Positions 37,242-46,130 of a stretch of DNA of 64,000 nt are shown piece after piece. A program made the position numbers and the translations under genes. The notes beneath the pieces were generated by a model that was not told the origin of the DNA, ran no database searches, and worked only from the letters and a program-made list of their open reading frames with translations. How positions within the stretch are numbered: position 1 is the stretch's first letter; every line of letters starts with the position of its first letter. Source of the stretch: Chitinophaga pinensis (GTDB taxonomy: Bacteria; Bacteroidota; Bacteroidia; NS11-12g; UBA955); NCBI GenBank assembly GCA_945871905.1, contig CAMBXL010000001.1, positions 124,001 to 188,000 of the forward strand, written 5' to 3'.

Positions 37242-37340
37242 CGTTGAAGGGTTTAAAGTGTTTAAATGGTTTAAAGTGTTTAAATGGTTGAAAGTGTTTA
37301 AATGGTTGAAAGGGTTTAAATGGTTGAAAGTATTTAAATG
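37242..37340 (+). repeat. 18-base tandem repeat, about five units
   Basis: Units of GTTTAAATGGTTGAAAGT type start at 37260, 37278, 37296 and 37314, with degenerate units on both sides. The period is exactly 18. Units differ by TTT/TTG and AGT/AGG changes. Confidence 0.85.
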
Positions 37341-37346
37341 TCACCC

Positions 37347-37363
37347 ACTTGGCTGAGCCAAGT
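37347..37363. repeat. 17-base perfect hairpin, T-type (ACTTGGCTGAGCCAAGT)
   Basis: 8-bp arms around one base. On the other strand it is identical to the hairpin at 55781-55797, and flanking DNA (37340-37388 against 55753-55804) also matches in reverse orientation. Confidence 0.8.
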
Positions 37364-37388
37364 CAAGTGAGGGTGTCTCTCGAAGGGT

Positions 37389-37412
37389 GTTTCACGCCGT
37401 GCAGCATGATTG
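37389..37412 (-). repeat. Short dispersed element, reverse copy
   Basis: Reverse strand reads CAATCATGCTGCACGGCGTG followed by AAAC, as in the copies near 18.6-19.0 and 55.97 kb. Confidence 0.6.
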
Positions 37413-37598
37413 TTAAATTGTCACCATGAGGTTCTCGAAGGGTGTCACCTATTATGTTAAGCTTAGTCACGTGAGTAAGCATACTCTGAGCTGAGTCGAA
37501 GGGAAGTAAAGGGTGTTTTTTATAGAATTATTCAAAGTTAGAGTAAGTTTTTTTATTGTAATAAAAGATTAATGAACAATATTTTAGGGAAATTTAAT

Positions 37599-37606
37599 TA
37601 CTTTTG
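37599..37606 (+). promoter_or_regulatory. Predicted -7 box (TACTTTTG) of the 564-residue secreted protein
   Basis: Exact TAnnTTTG match 8 bases before the ATG at 37615. Confidence 0.5.
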
Positions 37607-37614
37607 CTCGAATT

Positions 37615-39309
37615 ATGAGACACGTATTTTTCTTTGTAATTCTTTCGACATTTTGTTCAGTTTTTGCACAACCAATAGAACTAGTTAAAAAAACTGAAAT
37701 TAAGTTTACTCCAGGTTTAGATTTGATTATTGTACTTCCGGAGCAAGGAATTCTTCAATTCAATAAGGTAGATAAAAACTTATATAATTCTGTTATTTAC
37801 GATTTTGAACTCAATAAAAAGTCGGAAAAGAAAAGTGAAGTTAATTTAACCAAAAGAATGTCTTATTTAAATACAGTGTTGAGAGACGATGGAATTCATT
37901 TGTACTTTTCTAAACAAAGCTACTTGGGTTTTTTTCCAAAAACTAAAATAGATGAAATTGTAATTGACAATAAAAACAAAGTTGAATTGTTTCAATACAA
38001 AATGAAAAACTATGTTAAGATTATGAACATTAATAAAATTGATGGGCAAAATGTTTTTTCTGGATTTGAAATGTACAAACCTTGGGGATTAAAAAGGGTA
38101 TCAAAGTTTGCTTTTGCATGGTTGCTTTATCCAATTGTAATTCCTGCTAGACCTAATACCAGACCTTTTTTGGCAACATTAGAAGAAGGGAAATTAGAAT
38201 ATATCAATAGAAAAGAATTTAAGTCTTCTAAATACAAAAATATGGGTATTCATGATGTAAAAATCCATAAAGATGATGTATATTTAGGGGTTACTAGTGG
38301 CGTTATTAGAAGTAAAACGCCAATTAAAATAGTAAGAACCAATACAAGTTTTAGTGATATGGAGCAATTTACATACAGAACAGAAAAGTTAACCCGTATC
38401 AATACCTTTCAGTTTAATAATTCAAAAACAGATTCTGTTGGTTTTGATGCCTCAACGGGTTTAAGGATGTTTTATGACTTTACTGGTGGTGCCATGACTA
38501 AGTTCCCTGAAAAGGAAAAATTGAAATATAAAGAAAACTTTGCTGGTAATTATTTCAATGAAAAAGTGTCCTTAAAAACTGTTAAAAATCAATTAGGAGA
38601 TAAATCTTCAAATGAAGTATATTCAAGTTATTCCAATGTTAATTTTAGTAATTCAAAAATTAGAAAAACGATAAATAATCAAGACATTGAGGTTGTTGTT
38701 TCTGAAAAAGTGACACCCATTTATGAAATAGAAGTCTACTATACTACCGATTCTAAAGGAAGAACAACAAGACAAACGAGAACTGTTTTGGTAGGGTATA
38801 CCTACACTAATTTACAAGTGAATTTGATTAACCATACCAAAAACATTTCCAAAACCTATAGTGTTGATCCTGTATTTGAACTAACCAACAAAAAAGAAAT
38901 TAAAGAAAAGTCAGGCGTTCCATTAAAGTTTTACCATTATTTAGCGCCATCTGAAGGTTTTAATACTATTAAACACTCTGTGATAACTTATTCAAGTGAT
39001 GGTCAGTTTTATTTAAGTTATTTACACGGTTTAAATAATACACTATCTTTAGTTTCTGTTGATTTTGATGGTTTTGGAGAAGAGTTTGTTAATGAAATTG
39101 ATGAGGGAGTTAATGATGCAAAGTCTAAAAAGAGAATTGAGGCTACTTTTGGCGGTGGACCTATTAAGATTTATTCAAGACTTAATCTTCAAACGATTTC
39201 TGAAAAAGAATATTTGTTAATTAAAGTTCTCAATAAACAAGGAGGTAAAGATAAAAAGAAGTCAGTCTCAGGTTCCTTCAAAGAACTCAGTATTTACAAA
39301 ATGTTGTAA
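37615..39309 (+). CDS. Secreted protein of unknown function
   Basis: 564 residues with a signal peptide (about 1-18, ending SVFAQ). The remainder is lysine- and asparagine-rich and mainly beta. It contains a hydrophobic stretch (FAFAWLLYPIVIPARPN, near residues 165-181), a region with YYTTDSKGRTTRQTRTVL and a basic C-terminus (KKKSVSGSFKELSIYKML). I do not recognise any family. No T9SS sorting domain or lipobox is visible, so it is probably periplasmic or associated with the outer membrane. Confidence 0.65.
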   Translation: MRHVFFFVILSTFCSVFAQPIELVKKTEIKFTPGLDLIIVLPEQGILQFNKVDKNLYNSVIYDFELNKKSEKKSEVNLTKRMSYLNTVLRDDGIHLYFSKQSYLGFFPKTKIDEIVIDNKNKVELFQYKMKNYVKIMNINKIDGQNVFSGFEMYKPWGLKRVSKFAFAWLLYPIVIPARPNTRPFLATLEEGKLEYINRKEFKSSKYKNMGIHDVKIHKDDVYLGVTSGVIRSKTPIKIVRTNTSFSDMEQFTYRTEKLTRINTFQFNNSKTDSVGFDASTGLRMFYDFTGGAMTKFPEKEKLKYKENFAGNYFNEKVSLKTVKNQLGDKSSNEVYSSYSNVNFSNSKIRKTINNQDIEVVVSEKVTPIYEIEVYYTTDSKGRTTRQTRTVLVGYTYTNLQVNLINHTKNISKTYSVDPVFELTNKKEIKEKSGVPLKFYHYLAPSEGFNTIKHSVITYSSDGQFYLSYLHGLNNTLSLVSVDFDGFGEEFVNEIDEGVNDAKSKKRIEATFGGGPIKIYSRLNLQTISEKEYLLIKVLNKQGGKDKKKSVSGSFKELSIYKML

Positions 39310-39548
39310 AATCTAATTTCCTTAATAATTGTTTATATTCTGTTTGTAATTAAATCATTTTAATTGGTATTAAAAAGTCAGGGCTTGTATTCTTGTAAAA
39401 TAAATATAATTTAATACTAATTAATATTTAAAATATTGCTCATGTGATATTTCTTAAAGAAATTCTTTTTTTATAAATTGAATTTTAAAATCACACAGCA
39501 GTTATTTTTAAAAAACCTTTGTTAAAAATACCATTAAAATTTAAATAA

Positions 39549-41321
39549 ATGATAAAAAATAGAAGTATTTGGATTCGTTCGTCATTTGCAATAGTAACGT
39601 CATTATTGATAATTACACAAAGTTGCAAGAAAAGTAAAATTGATTCTCCTTGGAGTGTGCCATCAGTTTCAACAAGTCAAGTTTTGGGAATTACGGAAAC
39701 ATCTGTTATTGCAGGTGGAGATATTGTTAGCAATGGGGGAACTACTATTACGGCAAGTGGAGTTTGTTGGAGTGCCAATAATAACCCAACTATAGACGAT
39801 AATTTAACTACAGATGGAAGCGATAGTGGTGTATTTTCAAGTAATATTTCTGATTTAACACGTAATACAACTTATTATGTACGTGCATATGCAACCAATA
39901 GCGAAGGCACGGGTTATGGGGATGTAGTTTCTTTCACAACCAATGGTGTTCCTACCTTAACAACGAATGAAGTGACAAACATTACACCCACATCAGCTGT
40001 TGGTGGTGGTAATATCTCAAATGATGGAGGTTCAGCCATATATGAAAGAGGTATTTGTTGGGCAACTAAAGACAATCCAACTCTTGCTGACGAAAAAACA
40101 GCTGATGGTAATGGCTTAGGAGCATTCACAAGCAATATTACGGGTTTATCTGACGGCTCAATCTATTATGCACGCGCCTATGCAATAAACAGCTCTGGAA
40201 CAAGCTACGGCAATATTATTTCATTTTCTACTCAACCGGCTACACTTGCAACATTAACAACTAATTCTATTACCAATGAAACTCAAACCACAGCGAATTG
40301 CGGAGGTGATATTACTAGTAGTGGCGGAGCAACAGTTACGGATAGAGGTGTTTGTTGGAGTTTAAATTCCAATCCTACCATTTTAGACAATTTTACAAGA
40401 AATGGAAGTGGAATTGGGAGTTTTAATAGCAGTATTACAGGATTGTCAAGCGGTACAATTTACTACGTGCGAGCTTATGCAACCAATAAGGTGGGCACAA
40501 GTTATGGTGATAATGAATTATGCATAACACTTGATGCTACAATACCAACATTAACTACAACTTCAATTACGAGTATTACTAATACTACTGCTATAAGTGG
40601 TGGAAATATTTCAAGTGATGGAACCTCAACTATAATTTCAAGAGGTGTTTGTTGGAGTACAAGCCCTAATCCTACAACCGCGAACACTAAAACCTCTAAT
40701 GGAAGTGGTATAGGAACCTTTACAAGCAATATAACAGGTTTGACAGGTGGAGAAACCTACTATGTTCGTTCTTATGCAACGAATGGTGTTGGCACAGCTT
40801 ATGGTAATCAAGTTAGCTTTAAAACGCCACTTGTAATAGGTCAATCATATCAAGGCGGAATTATAGCTTATATTTTGCAGTCAGGTGATCCAGGTTATGA
40901 CGCCAATGTTCAACATGGTTTGATTGCTGCTGCTAATGATGCAATTGGAAAAATTAGATGGCATAATGGGACAAATGTGACAACTGGTGCTACAGGAATT
41001 ATATTAGGAACCGGAAATTCAAATACAACGAAAATTATTAATGTTCAAGCCGGAACTTCAACAACCTATGCTGCTGGTTTAGCAAAAGCATACAATGCAG
41101 GAACCTATACCGATTGGTACTTGCCTTCTAGGGATGAATTAAATAGACTATACTTAAACAGACTTGCAATTGGAGGATTTGATTATTCTATCTCAACCAT
41201 TTATTGGAGCTCGACAGAGACATCATCCTCGGGTGCTTCGAGTCGGAATTTTGCGAATGGAGCTTCACTTAATGATACAAAGTCTACGACTTCTAGAGTT
41301 CGTGCCGTTAGAACATTTTAA
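39549..41321 (+). CDS. Lipoprotein with four repeated modules and a C-terminal DUF1566 domain
   Basis: 590 residues. A signal peptide ends in a lipobox (LIITQSC, Cys26). Four modules of about 96 residues follow (about 38-132, 133-230, 231-327, 328-423). Each has a SGGDI/GGNIS turn, G(V/I)CW(S/A), a glycine-rich middle ending SNITGL, and a YYVRAYATN-type strand; this looks like a fibronectin-III-like beta-sandwich. Residues 425-590 are a DUF1566/Lcl-type domain (QGGIIAYIL, DWYLPSRDELNRLY, YWSSTETSS, RVRAVRTF). It is likely anchored to the outer-membrane surface. Binding or adhesion is plausible but unproven. The next gene is 41 bases downstream. Confidence 0.85.
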   Translation: MIKNRSIWIRSSFAIVTSLLIITQSCKKSKIDSPWSVPSVSTSQVLGITETSVIAGGDIVSNGGTTITASGVCWSANNNPTIDDNLTTDGSDSGVFSSNISDLTRNTTYYVRAYATNSEGTGYGDVVSFTTNGVPTLTTNEVTNITPTSAVGGGNISNDGGSAIYERGICWATKDNPTLADEKTADGNGLGAFTSNITGLSDGSIYYARAYAINSSGTSYGNIISFSTQPATLATLTTNSITNETQTTANCGGDITSSGGATVTDRGVCWSLNSNPTILDNFTRNGSGIGSFNSSITGLSSGTIYYVRAYATNKVGTSYGDNELCITLDATIPTLTTTSITSITNTTAISGGNISSDGTSTIISRGVCWSTSPNPTTANTKTSNGSGIGTFTSNITGLTGGETYYVRSYATNGVGTAYGNQVSFKTPLVIGQSYQGGIIAYILQSGDPGYDANVQHGLIAAANDAIGKIRWHNGTNVTTGATGIILGTGNSNTTKIINVQAGTSTTYAAGLAKAYNAGTYTDWYLPSRDELNRLYLNRLAIGGFDYSISTIYWSSTETSSSGASSRNFANGASLNDTKSTTSRVRAVRTF

Positions 41322-41362
41322 ATTATTCATAAAAACCATCTTAAAAATAATCAAATAAAAAA

Positions 41363-42358
41363 ATGAAAAAAATCATCCCAATTCTAGGAGTAATTCTGCT
41401 TACTTCTTGTTCAATTAACAAAGAAATTAGAAAAGACACCAAAGCACATGATCCAGAAGTCAACCCTACGAGTGTTGGTATGGTGATTAAACCAATTGTT
41501 GCAGATTTGAAAATTGTATCTGTAAAACAATCAGTCACCTATACAGCCGATTTAAAACTGCCGCTTTCTGAAATTAAAAACAATGCGATAGAATTATTTT
41601 TGACAACACATAAGTGTGATTATGTTGTAGATCCAATCTACTCAAAAGTTACTACTGTTGAAAATTCTCAATTGAGTCAGATTCAAATTACAATTACAGG
41701 TTTCCCTGCAACCTACAGTAAAATTTACCAAGTTGATTCTTTGCCAAAATCAGTTGTTCAATATTCATCTATTAATCTACCAGTTAAGCGAGTTGAATAT
41801 ACAAATTCAATTGTAGCAGAGACAAAAGGCAAATCATTTGGAATGGAGTTTTTTACTGGTCCGTTTGTAGGTGCACAAATTGATTATTCAAAAAATATTA
41901 ATGGTTTGCATTATTACATGTCTTTGGAGCAATATCCAACTACAGGAAATGTAAAATTCGACTATGCTATTAATAAAACAGTTTTCACAACAAGTAATAT
42001 CGCATACGACCATAATGCATTTTCAATTGGTGTTTTTAAAGAGAAAGCATTTAGCAAACGTTTTAAAATAAGAGGAGCTGGAGGTGTTAATTATTCAATA
42101 ATGCAATTTACGCAAAGTTTAAAAAATTCTGCTAATAAAACGGAATTCAATAATATTAGTTCAGTTGGATTGCGATTTGGAGCTGCAATTGATTATCGCC
42201 TATACGGTGGAATTTCTTTAATTGGAAGAACTCACGCAAATATTGCACTTTATAATGCTGTAGGACAAAGTGGGGATTATATTAGTGCCATAAGCAATAT
42301 TAAAAATATTGACTATCCTTTGTTAAATATTAGTGCAGGTATTCGATTTAATTTCTAA
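41363..42358 (+). CDS. Lipoprotein with possible beta-barrel end, unknown function
   Basis: 331 residues with a signal peptide and lipobox (ILLTSC, Cys16). The middle (about 60-125) looks like a small alpha/beta domain (ADLKLPLSEIKNNAIELFLT, THKCDYVVDPIYSKVTTV). The C-terminal 170 residues have amphipathic strands (MEFFTGPFVGAQIDYSK, VGLRFGAAIDYRLYGGISL, SAGIRFNF) ending in phenylalanine. I do not recognise a family. It probably shares a transcript with the preceding lipoprotein, and a strong terminator follows. Confidence 0.7.
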   Translation: MKKIIPILGVILLTSCSINKEIRKDTKAHDPEVNPTSVGMVIKPIVADLKIVSVKQSVTYTADLKLPLSEIKNNAIELFLTTHKCDYVVDPIYSKVTTVENSQLSQIQITITGFPATYSKIYQVDSLPKSVVQYSSINLPVKRVEYTNSIVAETKGKSFGMEFFTGPFVGAQIDYSKNINGLHYYMSLEQYPTTGNVKFDYAINKTVFTTSNIAYDHNAFSIGVFKEKAFSKRFKIRGAGGVNYSIMQFTQSLKNSANKTEFNNISSVGLRFGAAIDYRLYGGISLIGRTHANIALYNAVGQSGDYISAISNIKNIDYPLLNISAGIRFNF

Positions 42359-42381
42359 ATAATTGATAATTTGTAAACAAC

Positions 42382-42410
42382 AAAAAAGCCTCACATTGTG
42401 AGGCTTTTTT
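42382..42410. terminator. Bidirectional terminator between convergent genes
   Basis: A 13-bp perfect stem (AAAAAAGCCTCAC / GTGAGGCTTTTTT) with an ATT loop, between the lipoprotein gene and trxA. The A- and T-runs allow it to work on both strands. Confidence 0.93.
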
Positions 42411-42430
42411 AGTTTGGATTTATAACCGAA

Positions 42431-42748
42431 TTACATTTGGTTGTCTAGTTTTTGAGCTAACATTGTTTTAGGTACTGCACCTACAATTTTGTCAACCACT
42501 TCGCCACCTTTGAAAACCAATAATGTAGGTATACTACGGATGCCATATTTAGAGGCAACACCAGGGTTTTCGTCAACGTTCAATTTGCCTATTACCGCTT
42601 TGCCTTCGTATTCTTTTGCTAATTCTTCAACCAATGGTCCAATCATTCGGCATGGTCCACACCACTCTGCCCAAAAATCTACTAATACTGGTTTGTCTGA
42701 ACTTAAAACGTCTTGTTCCCAACTGGAATCTGTGAATTGTTTTGCCAT
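42431..42748 (-). CDS. trxA: Thioredoxin
   Basis: Small dithiol oxidoreductase of 105 residues that keeps cytoplasmic proteins reduced. The active site is WCGPC (Cys30 and Cys33) within [18 protein letters not shown], and the cis-proline is in [14 protein letters not shown]. It has no signal peptide. It lies between the bidirectional terminator and its own promoter (-7 box at 42821-42828), so it is monocistronic. Confidence 0.96.
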   Translation of the reverse strand: MAKQFTDSSWEQDVLSSDKPVLVDFWAEWCGPCRMIGPLVEELAKEYEGKAVIGKLNVDENPGVASKYGIRSIPTLLVFKGGEVVDKIVGAVPKTMLAQKLDNQM

Positions 42749-42820
42749 TTTGTTTATTTATTAATTACTTGTATGCTTGTTAATTGTTATTCAAAAAAAG
42801 AGAATTTAAAATGAATAATG

Positions 42821-42828
42821 CAAAGATA
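42821..42828 (-). promoter_or_regulatory. Predicted -7 box of trxA (TATCTTTG)
   Basis: Exact reverse-strand TAnnTTTG match, 72 bases before the ATG, leaving a leader of about 65 bases. Confidence 0.5.
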
Positions 42829-42887
42829 AAATCCACATTCCATTTAAAAGTATCAATTTTTATAATTCTACTATAGGTTTTACTTGT

Positions 42888-44693
42888 TTATAATTTTTCC
42901 ATTTCAGCCTGAATGTAAGCCGTTAATTTTTCCCCTTTCAGCAATCCTTTGGATAACATCGCTAGGTTTAATGCTTTTTGTGCTATAGAAACCGCTTCGT
43001 TTTCTTCATTTTCAATCAATAGTTTGGCTTTAGGATGGTTGGTGTTTAGAACAGTTTGGTAGCTCAAAGGCATATTGCCAAACATATTGAACCCATTCAT
43101 TTTGCTCATTTCTCTCATTCTTCTGTCATATTCACTCTCTGTAATTGTTAACAGTGATTCTTGAGGCGTTAATGCTTCGGCACTGAATTTAATGTCGGTA
43201 TTGTGATTGGCTTTCTCGAAAATTGAAACTAATTTTTTGCTTTCATCTTCGTTAAGCAAAGCAACTGTTGTGGTTTCTACAGCTATCAATCTGTCAAGAG
43301 CATCGGCATCCACTCTTTTACATTGTACTTTTTCATTTTTTTGTTCTAAGTAGCCTGTAAAATGATTGTCTAGCGGTCCTTCAAATTTTAAAACTTTGTA
43401 ATCTCTACTGTTAGCTGCACTTACATAACTGTGTTGTATTTCAGCATGGTTGGTGTAAAGCATAATGGTATTCCCGTCTTTATCGGTTTGTAATGGTTTT
43501 ATGGCTTCTATAAAATCATTTATCGTGAAATATTGACCATCGGTGGTTTCCAACAAACAAAAGTCTTTGCCTTTTTCTGCAAATTTTTCATCACTCAACA
43601 TGCCGTATTTTACAAACAAATCGATGTTTTGCCATTTTGCTTCGTAATCGGTTCTGTTTTGTTTGAAAAGTTCAGCCAATTTATCCGCTACTTTTTTAGT
43701 GATGTGAGAAGTTATTTTCTTAACATTGCCATCGCTTTGCAAACTGCTTCTTGATACGTTCAATGGAATGTCAGGTGAGTCGATTACGCCATGTAACAAC
43801 ATCAAAAATTCTGGTAAAATATCTTTTACATTGTCCGTAACAAACACTTGGTTGCTGTATAACTGTACTTTGTGTTTCTCTGCTTCTATGGCGCTGTCCA
43901 CTTTAGGGAAATAGAGTATTCCTGTTAAGTTGAACGGGAAATCAACGTTCAAATGAATCCAGAACAAAGGCGCTTCTGCAAATGGATATAATGTTTGGTA
44001 AAACTTAACATAATCCTCATCTTTTAAGTCAGCGGGTTTGCTCAACCACAATGGCTTTTCTTCATTGATGATTTTTCCGTCAAACTCAATAGCTACAGGA
44101 AGGAATTTGCAATATTTGGTTAACAGTTGAGAGATTTTGTAGTTTTCCAAAAAGTCCAAACTGTCCTCAGCGATGTGTAAAATAATATCGGTTCCTCTTT
44201 CGGTTCTGCTGCCTGCTGTTATCGAAAACTGAGTGCTTCCATCACATTCCCACAAAGCTGGCTGTGCACCTTCTTTGAAAGACAATGTGTTGATTTGAAC
44301 TTTGCTCGCTACCATAAAGGCAGAATAAAAGCCCAATCCAAAATGACCTATTACATTCGCATCTGCTTTGTCTTTGTATTTTTGAACAAACTCTTCTGCA
44401 CCCGAAAAGGCCAATTGATTGATGTATTTTTCAATTTCTTCTTCCGTCATTCCTAGCCCATTATCGCTAATGGTTAAGGTTTTGTTTTCTTTGTCAATGC
44501 TAACTGTAATTTTAAATTCACCAGTATCTCCTTTAAATTCACCAATACTCGACAATGTTTTAAGTTTATTACAAGCGTCGGTGGCATTAGAAACCAATTC
44601 TCTCAAAAATATTTCATGGTCACTGTAAAGGAATTTTTTAATGATTGGGAAAATGTTTTCGGTATTTACGGATATTGAACCTGTTTTACTCAT
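42888..44693 (-). CDS. htpG: Molecular chaperone HtpG (Hsp90)
   Basis: ATP-dependent Hsp90 chaperone. The 601 residues carry the GHKL ATP site (LRELVSNATDACNKL, ISDNGLGMT, GHFGLGFYSAFMVA), a middle domain with the conserved VFVTDNVKDILPEFL and VSRSSLQSD stretches, and a C-terminal dimerisation domain ending LLKGEKLTAYIQAEMEKL. It is slightly shorter than E. coli HtpG. It has its own predicted promoter (44730-44737) and is divergent from the YdcF-like gene. Confidence 0.95.
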   Translation of the reverse strand: MSKTGSISVNTENIFPIIKKFLYSDHEIFLRELVSNATDACNKLKTLSSIGEFKGDTGEFKITVSIDKENKTLTISDNGLGMTEEEIEKYINQLAFSGAEEFVQKYKDKADANVIGHFGLGFYSAFMVASKVQINTLSFKEGAQPALWECDGSTQFSITAGSRTERGTDIILHIAEDSLDFLENYKISQLLTKYCKFLPVAIEFDGKIINEEKPLWLSKPADLKDEDYVKFYQTLYPFAEAPLFWIHLNVDFPFNLTGILYFPKVDSAIEAEKHKVQLYSNQVFVTDNVKDILPEFLMLLHGVIDSPDIPLNVSRSSLQSDGNVKKITSHITKKVADKLAELFKQNRTDYEAKWQNIDLFVKYGMLSDEKFAEKGKDFCLLETTDGQYFTINDFIEAIKPLQTDKDGNTIMLYTNHAEIQHSYVSAANSRDYKVLKFEGPLDNHFTGYLEQKNEKVQCKRVDADALDRLIAVETTTVALLNEDESKKLVSIFEKANHNTDIKFSAEALTPQESLLTITESEYDRRMREMSKMNGFNMFGNMPLSYQTVLNTNHPKAKLLIENEENEAVSIAQKALNLAMLSKGLLKGEKLTAYIQAEMEKL

Positions 44694-44729
44694 ACTTTTA
44701 TTTATGCTTTATCTTGTAAACTTAAGTTC

Positions 44730-44737
44730 CAAAAATA
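44730..44737 (-). promoter_or_regulatory. Predicted -7 box of htpG (TATTTTTG)
   Basis: Reverse-strand TAnnTTTG match, 36 bases before the ATG at 44693. Confidence 0.5.
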
Positions 44738-44758
44738 GTACCTCCTTGTTTTCTAGTG

Positions 44759-44766
44759 TAATTTTG
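44759..44766 (+). promoter_or_regulatory. Predicted -7 box of the YdcF-like gene (TAATTTTG)
   Basis: Exact TAnnTTTG match 19 bases before the ATG. A second near-match (CATATTTG) lies closer to the start. Confidence 0.45.
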
Positions 44767-44785
44767 TCATATTTGCAGACAAATA

Positions 44786-45535
44786 ATGTTTTTTTATCTG
44801 TCAAAATTGTTGCTTTTTGTCATTAAGCCTATCGTTTGGGTTTTACTATTTCTATTGGCGTCGGTATTTGCCAAAGAGGACGCCAAACGAAAAAGAAGAT
44901 TGATAAAAGGCTTACTTATTTTATTCCTGTTTTCAAACGGGGTAATCGTGAATGAATTGGTGTTATTGTATGAAAGTGAGGGAACCAAAGATTTAAAACC
45001 GCGTTACGACTATGCCATTGTTTTAGGTGGTTTTAGTAAGATGGATTCAAGTCTAAATAGGCCTGTGTTTTACGAAGCGAACGACAGATTAATGCAAGCC
45101 ATTAGTCTGTATCATCAAGGGATTGTCGGTAAGTTGATTATCAGCAGTGGAAGTGGCAGTTTGCTTAAGCAAGATGAAAAAGAAGCGGATGCTATTGCTT
45201 TGTATCTCAAAAATATTAACATTCCCGATTCCGCAATTATTGTAGAAAATAAAAGCAGAAATACCTCAGAAAACATTGAATTTAGTAGTGTAATATTGGA
45301 TTCACTAAAGGTAAAAACGCCAGTTTTAGTGATATCCAGTGCTTGGCATTTGCCTAGAGTAAAATTGTGCGAAGGGAATAGGGATTTTGATTACTTTGCG
45401 ACCAATTACATAGCCGACAGAAAAAGAGATTACGCCATTGATGCTTATATAGTTCCGTCTGTAAAGGCGATGATGATAATGGAGTTGATGGTAAAAGAAT
45501 GGGTGGGGTATATTACTTATGCAATAAAACATTAA
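44786..45535 (+). CDS. YdcF/SanA/ElyC-family (DUF218) membrane protein
   Basis: 249 residues with two N-terminal membrane helices (about 2-25 and 35-55). The DUF218 domain follows: YAIVLGGF, EANDRLMQAISLY, KLIISSGSGS, ENKSRNTSENIEFS and VISSAWHLPRVKLCE. Members in E. coli affect envelope integrity and vancomycin sensitivity (SanA, ElyC), but the biochemical activity is unclear. The next gene starts 3 bases after the stop, so the two are likely co-transcribed. Confidence 0.88.
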   Translation: MFFYLSKLLLFVIKPIVWVLLFLLASVFAKEDAKRKRRLIKGLLILFLFSNGVIVNELVLLYESEGTKDLKPRYDYAIVLGGFSKMDSSLNRPVFYEANDRLMQAISLYHQGIVGKLIISSGSGSLLKQDEKEADAIALYLKNINIPDSAIIVENKSRNTSENIEFSSVILDSLKVKTPVLVISSAWHLPRVKLCEGNRDFDYFATNYIADRKRDYAIDAYIVPSVKAMMIMELMVKEWVGYITYAIKH

Positions 45536-45538
45536 GTT

Positions 45539-46012
45539 ATGAAAGTTGAGTCGAGCAATATTATAAAAAAGCAATTATTGAACATGGAACCGGTGGCACT
45601 TACCGAGTTGTGTCTTCGATTGATGAAGTATAAAAAAGAAAACAAGGAATTGGTTTCGTATTACTTGTTCAACAAAGGCGACGAGGCGGAGTATGTGGAA
45701 ATGGTAAATAATGAACTTACAGAACTGTTTGAAATGATTCCTAGGAATGGCAAATACAAAGAAGTGAAACAGATCAGAAAGATATTGAAGTTGGCAAGCA
45801 AGCAAATTAAATATTCGGGATTGGCAACCACACAAGTGGAGGTTTTGATTCATTTTTGTAAATTATTAAAGCCAAAAGTTAAGTCATTACAAATGCTGGC
45901 ACTCGACAATATGTACATACAGCAGTTGAAAAAAATCAATATTGCCATGACCAAAATGCACGAAGATTTGCAATATGACTACCTAAAACAGTTGAGTGAG
46001 TTGGAAGGGTAG
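45539..46012 (+). CDS. Helical cytoplasmic protein of unknown function
   Basis: 157 residues, strongly basic and all-helical in appearance (IIKKQLLNMEPVALTELCLR, VKQIRKILKLASKQIKYSG, LQMLALDNMYIQQLKKINIA). No signal peptide, membrane helix or recognised motif is present. It starts 3 bases after the YdcF-like gene and is probably in the same operon. Confidence 0.65.
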   Translation: MKVESSNIIKKQLLNMEPVALTELCLRLMKYKKENKELVSYYLFNKGDEAEYVEMVNNELTELFEMIPRNGKYKEVKQIRKILKLASKQIKYSGLATTQVEVLIHFCKLLKPKVKSLQMLALDNMYIQQLKKINIAMTKMHEDLQYDYLKQLSELEG

Positions 46013-46130
46013 GTGGGGTTGGTTTTATTTCTGCGAAAACCTCTCAAAAGGTATTTATTTCATAGCGACCTCCACCGGTGACAAGGTTAAGTTTGTGATA
46101 CAGTAAAATTAAAGTAATTTATTTTACCCC

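Larger units (their letters stand above)
37111..37614. other. Repeat-rich intergenic region (repeat gap B)
   Basis: 504 bases after carB with no plausible ORF. It holds reverse-oriented pieces of the dispersed repeat (37184-37220 and 37465-37506), an 18-base tandem array, one 17-base hairpin, one short element and, at the right end, the promoter of the next gene. The phrase TCGAAGGG occurs several times. Confidence 0.75.

Noticed and set aside
37242-37340. Possible CRISPR array
   Set aside because: The period is only 18 bases with no unique spacers between repeats. It is a simple tandem repeat, and no cas gene is nearby.
43533-43754. Antisense small ORF inside htpG (and similar shadow frames across the window)
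   Set aside because: They lie fully within strongly conserved genes on the other strand and have no recognisable domain or promoter. They are by-products of AT-rich codon use.
44786-46012. Possible toxin-antitoxin or defence pair (YdcF-like gene plus small helical gene)
   Set aside because: The first gene is a recognised envelope-related DUF218 family member and the second has no toxin or antitoxin features, so only operon linkage is claimed.
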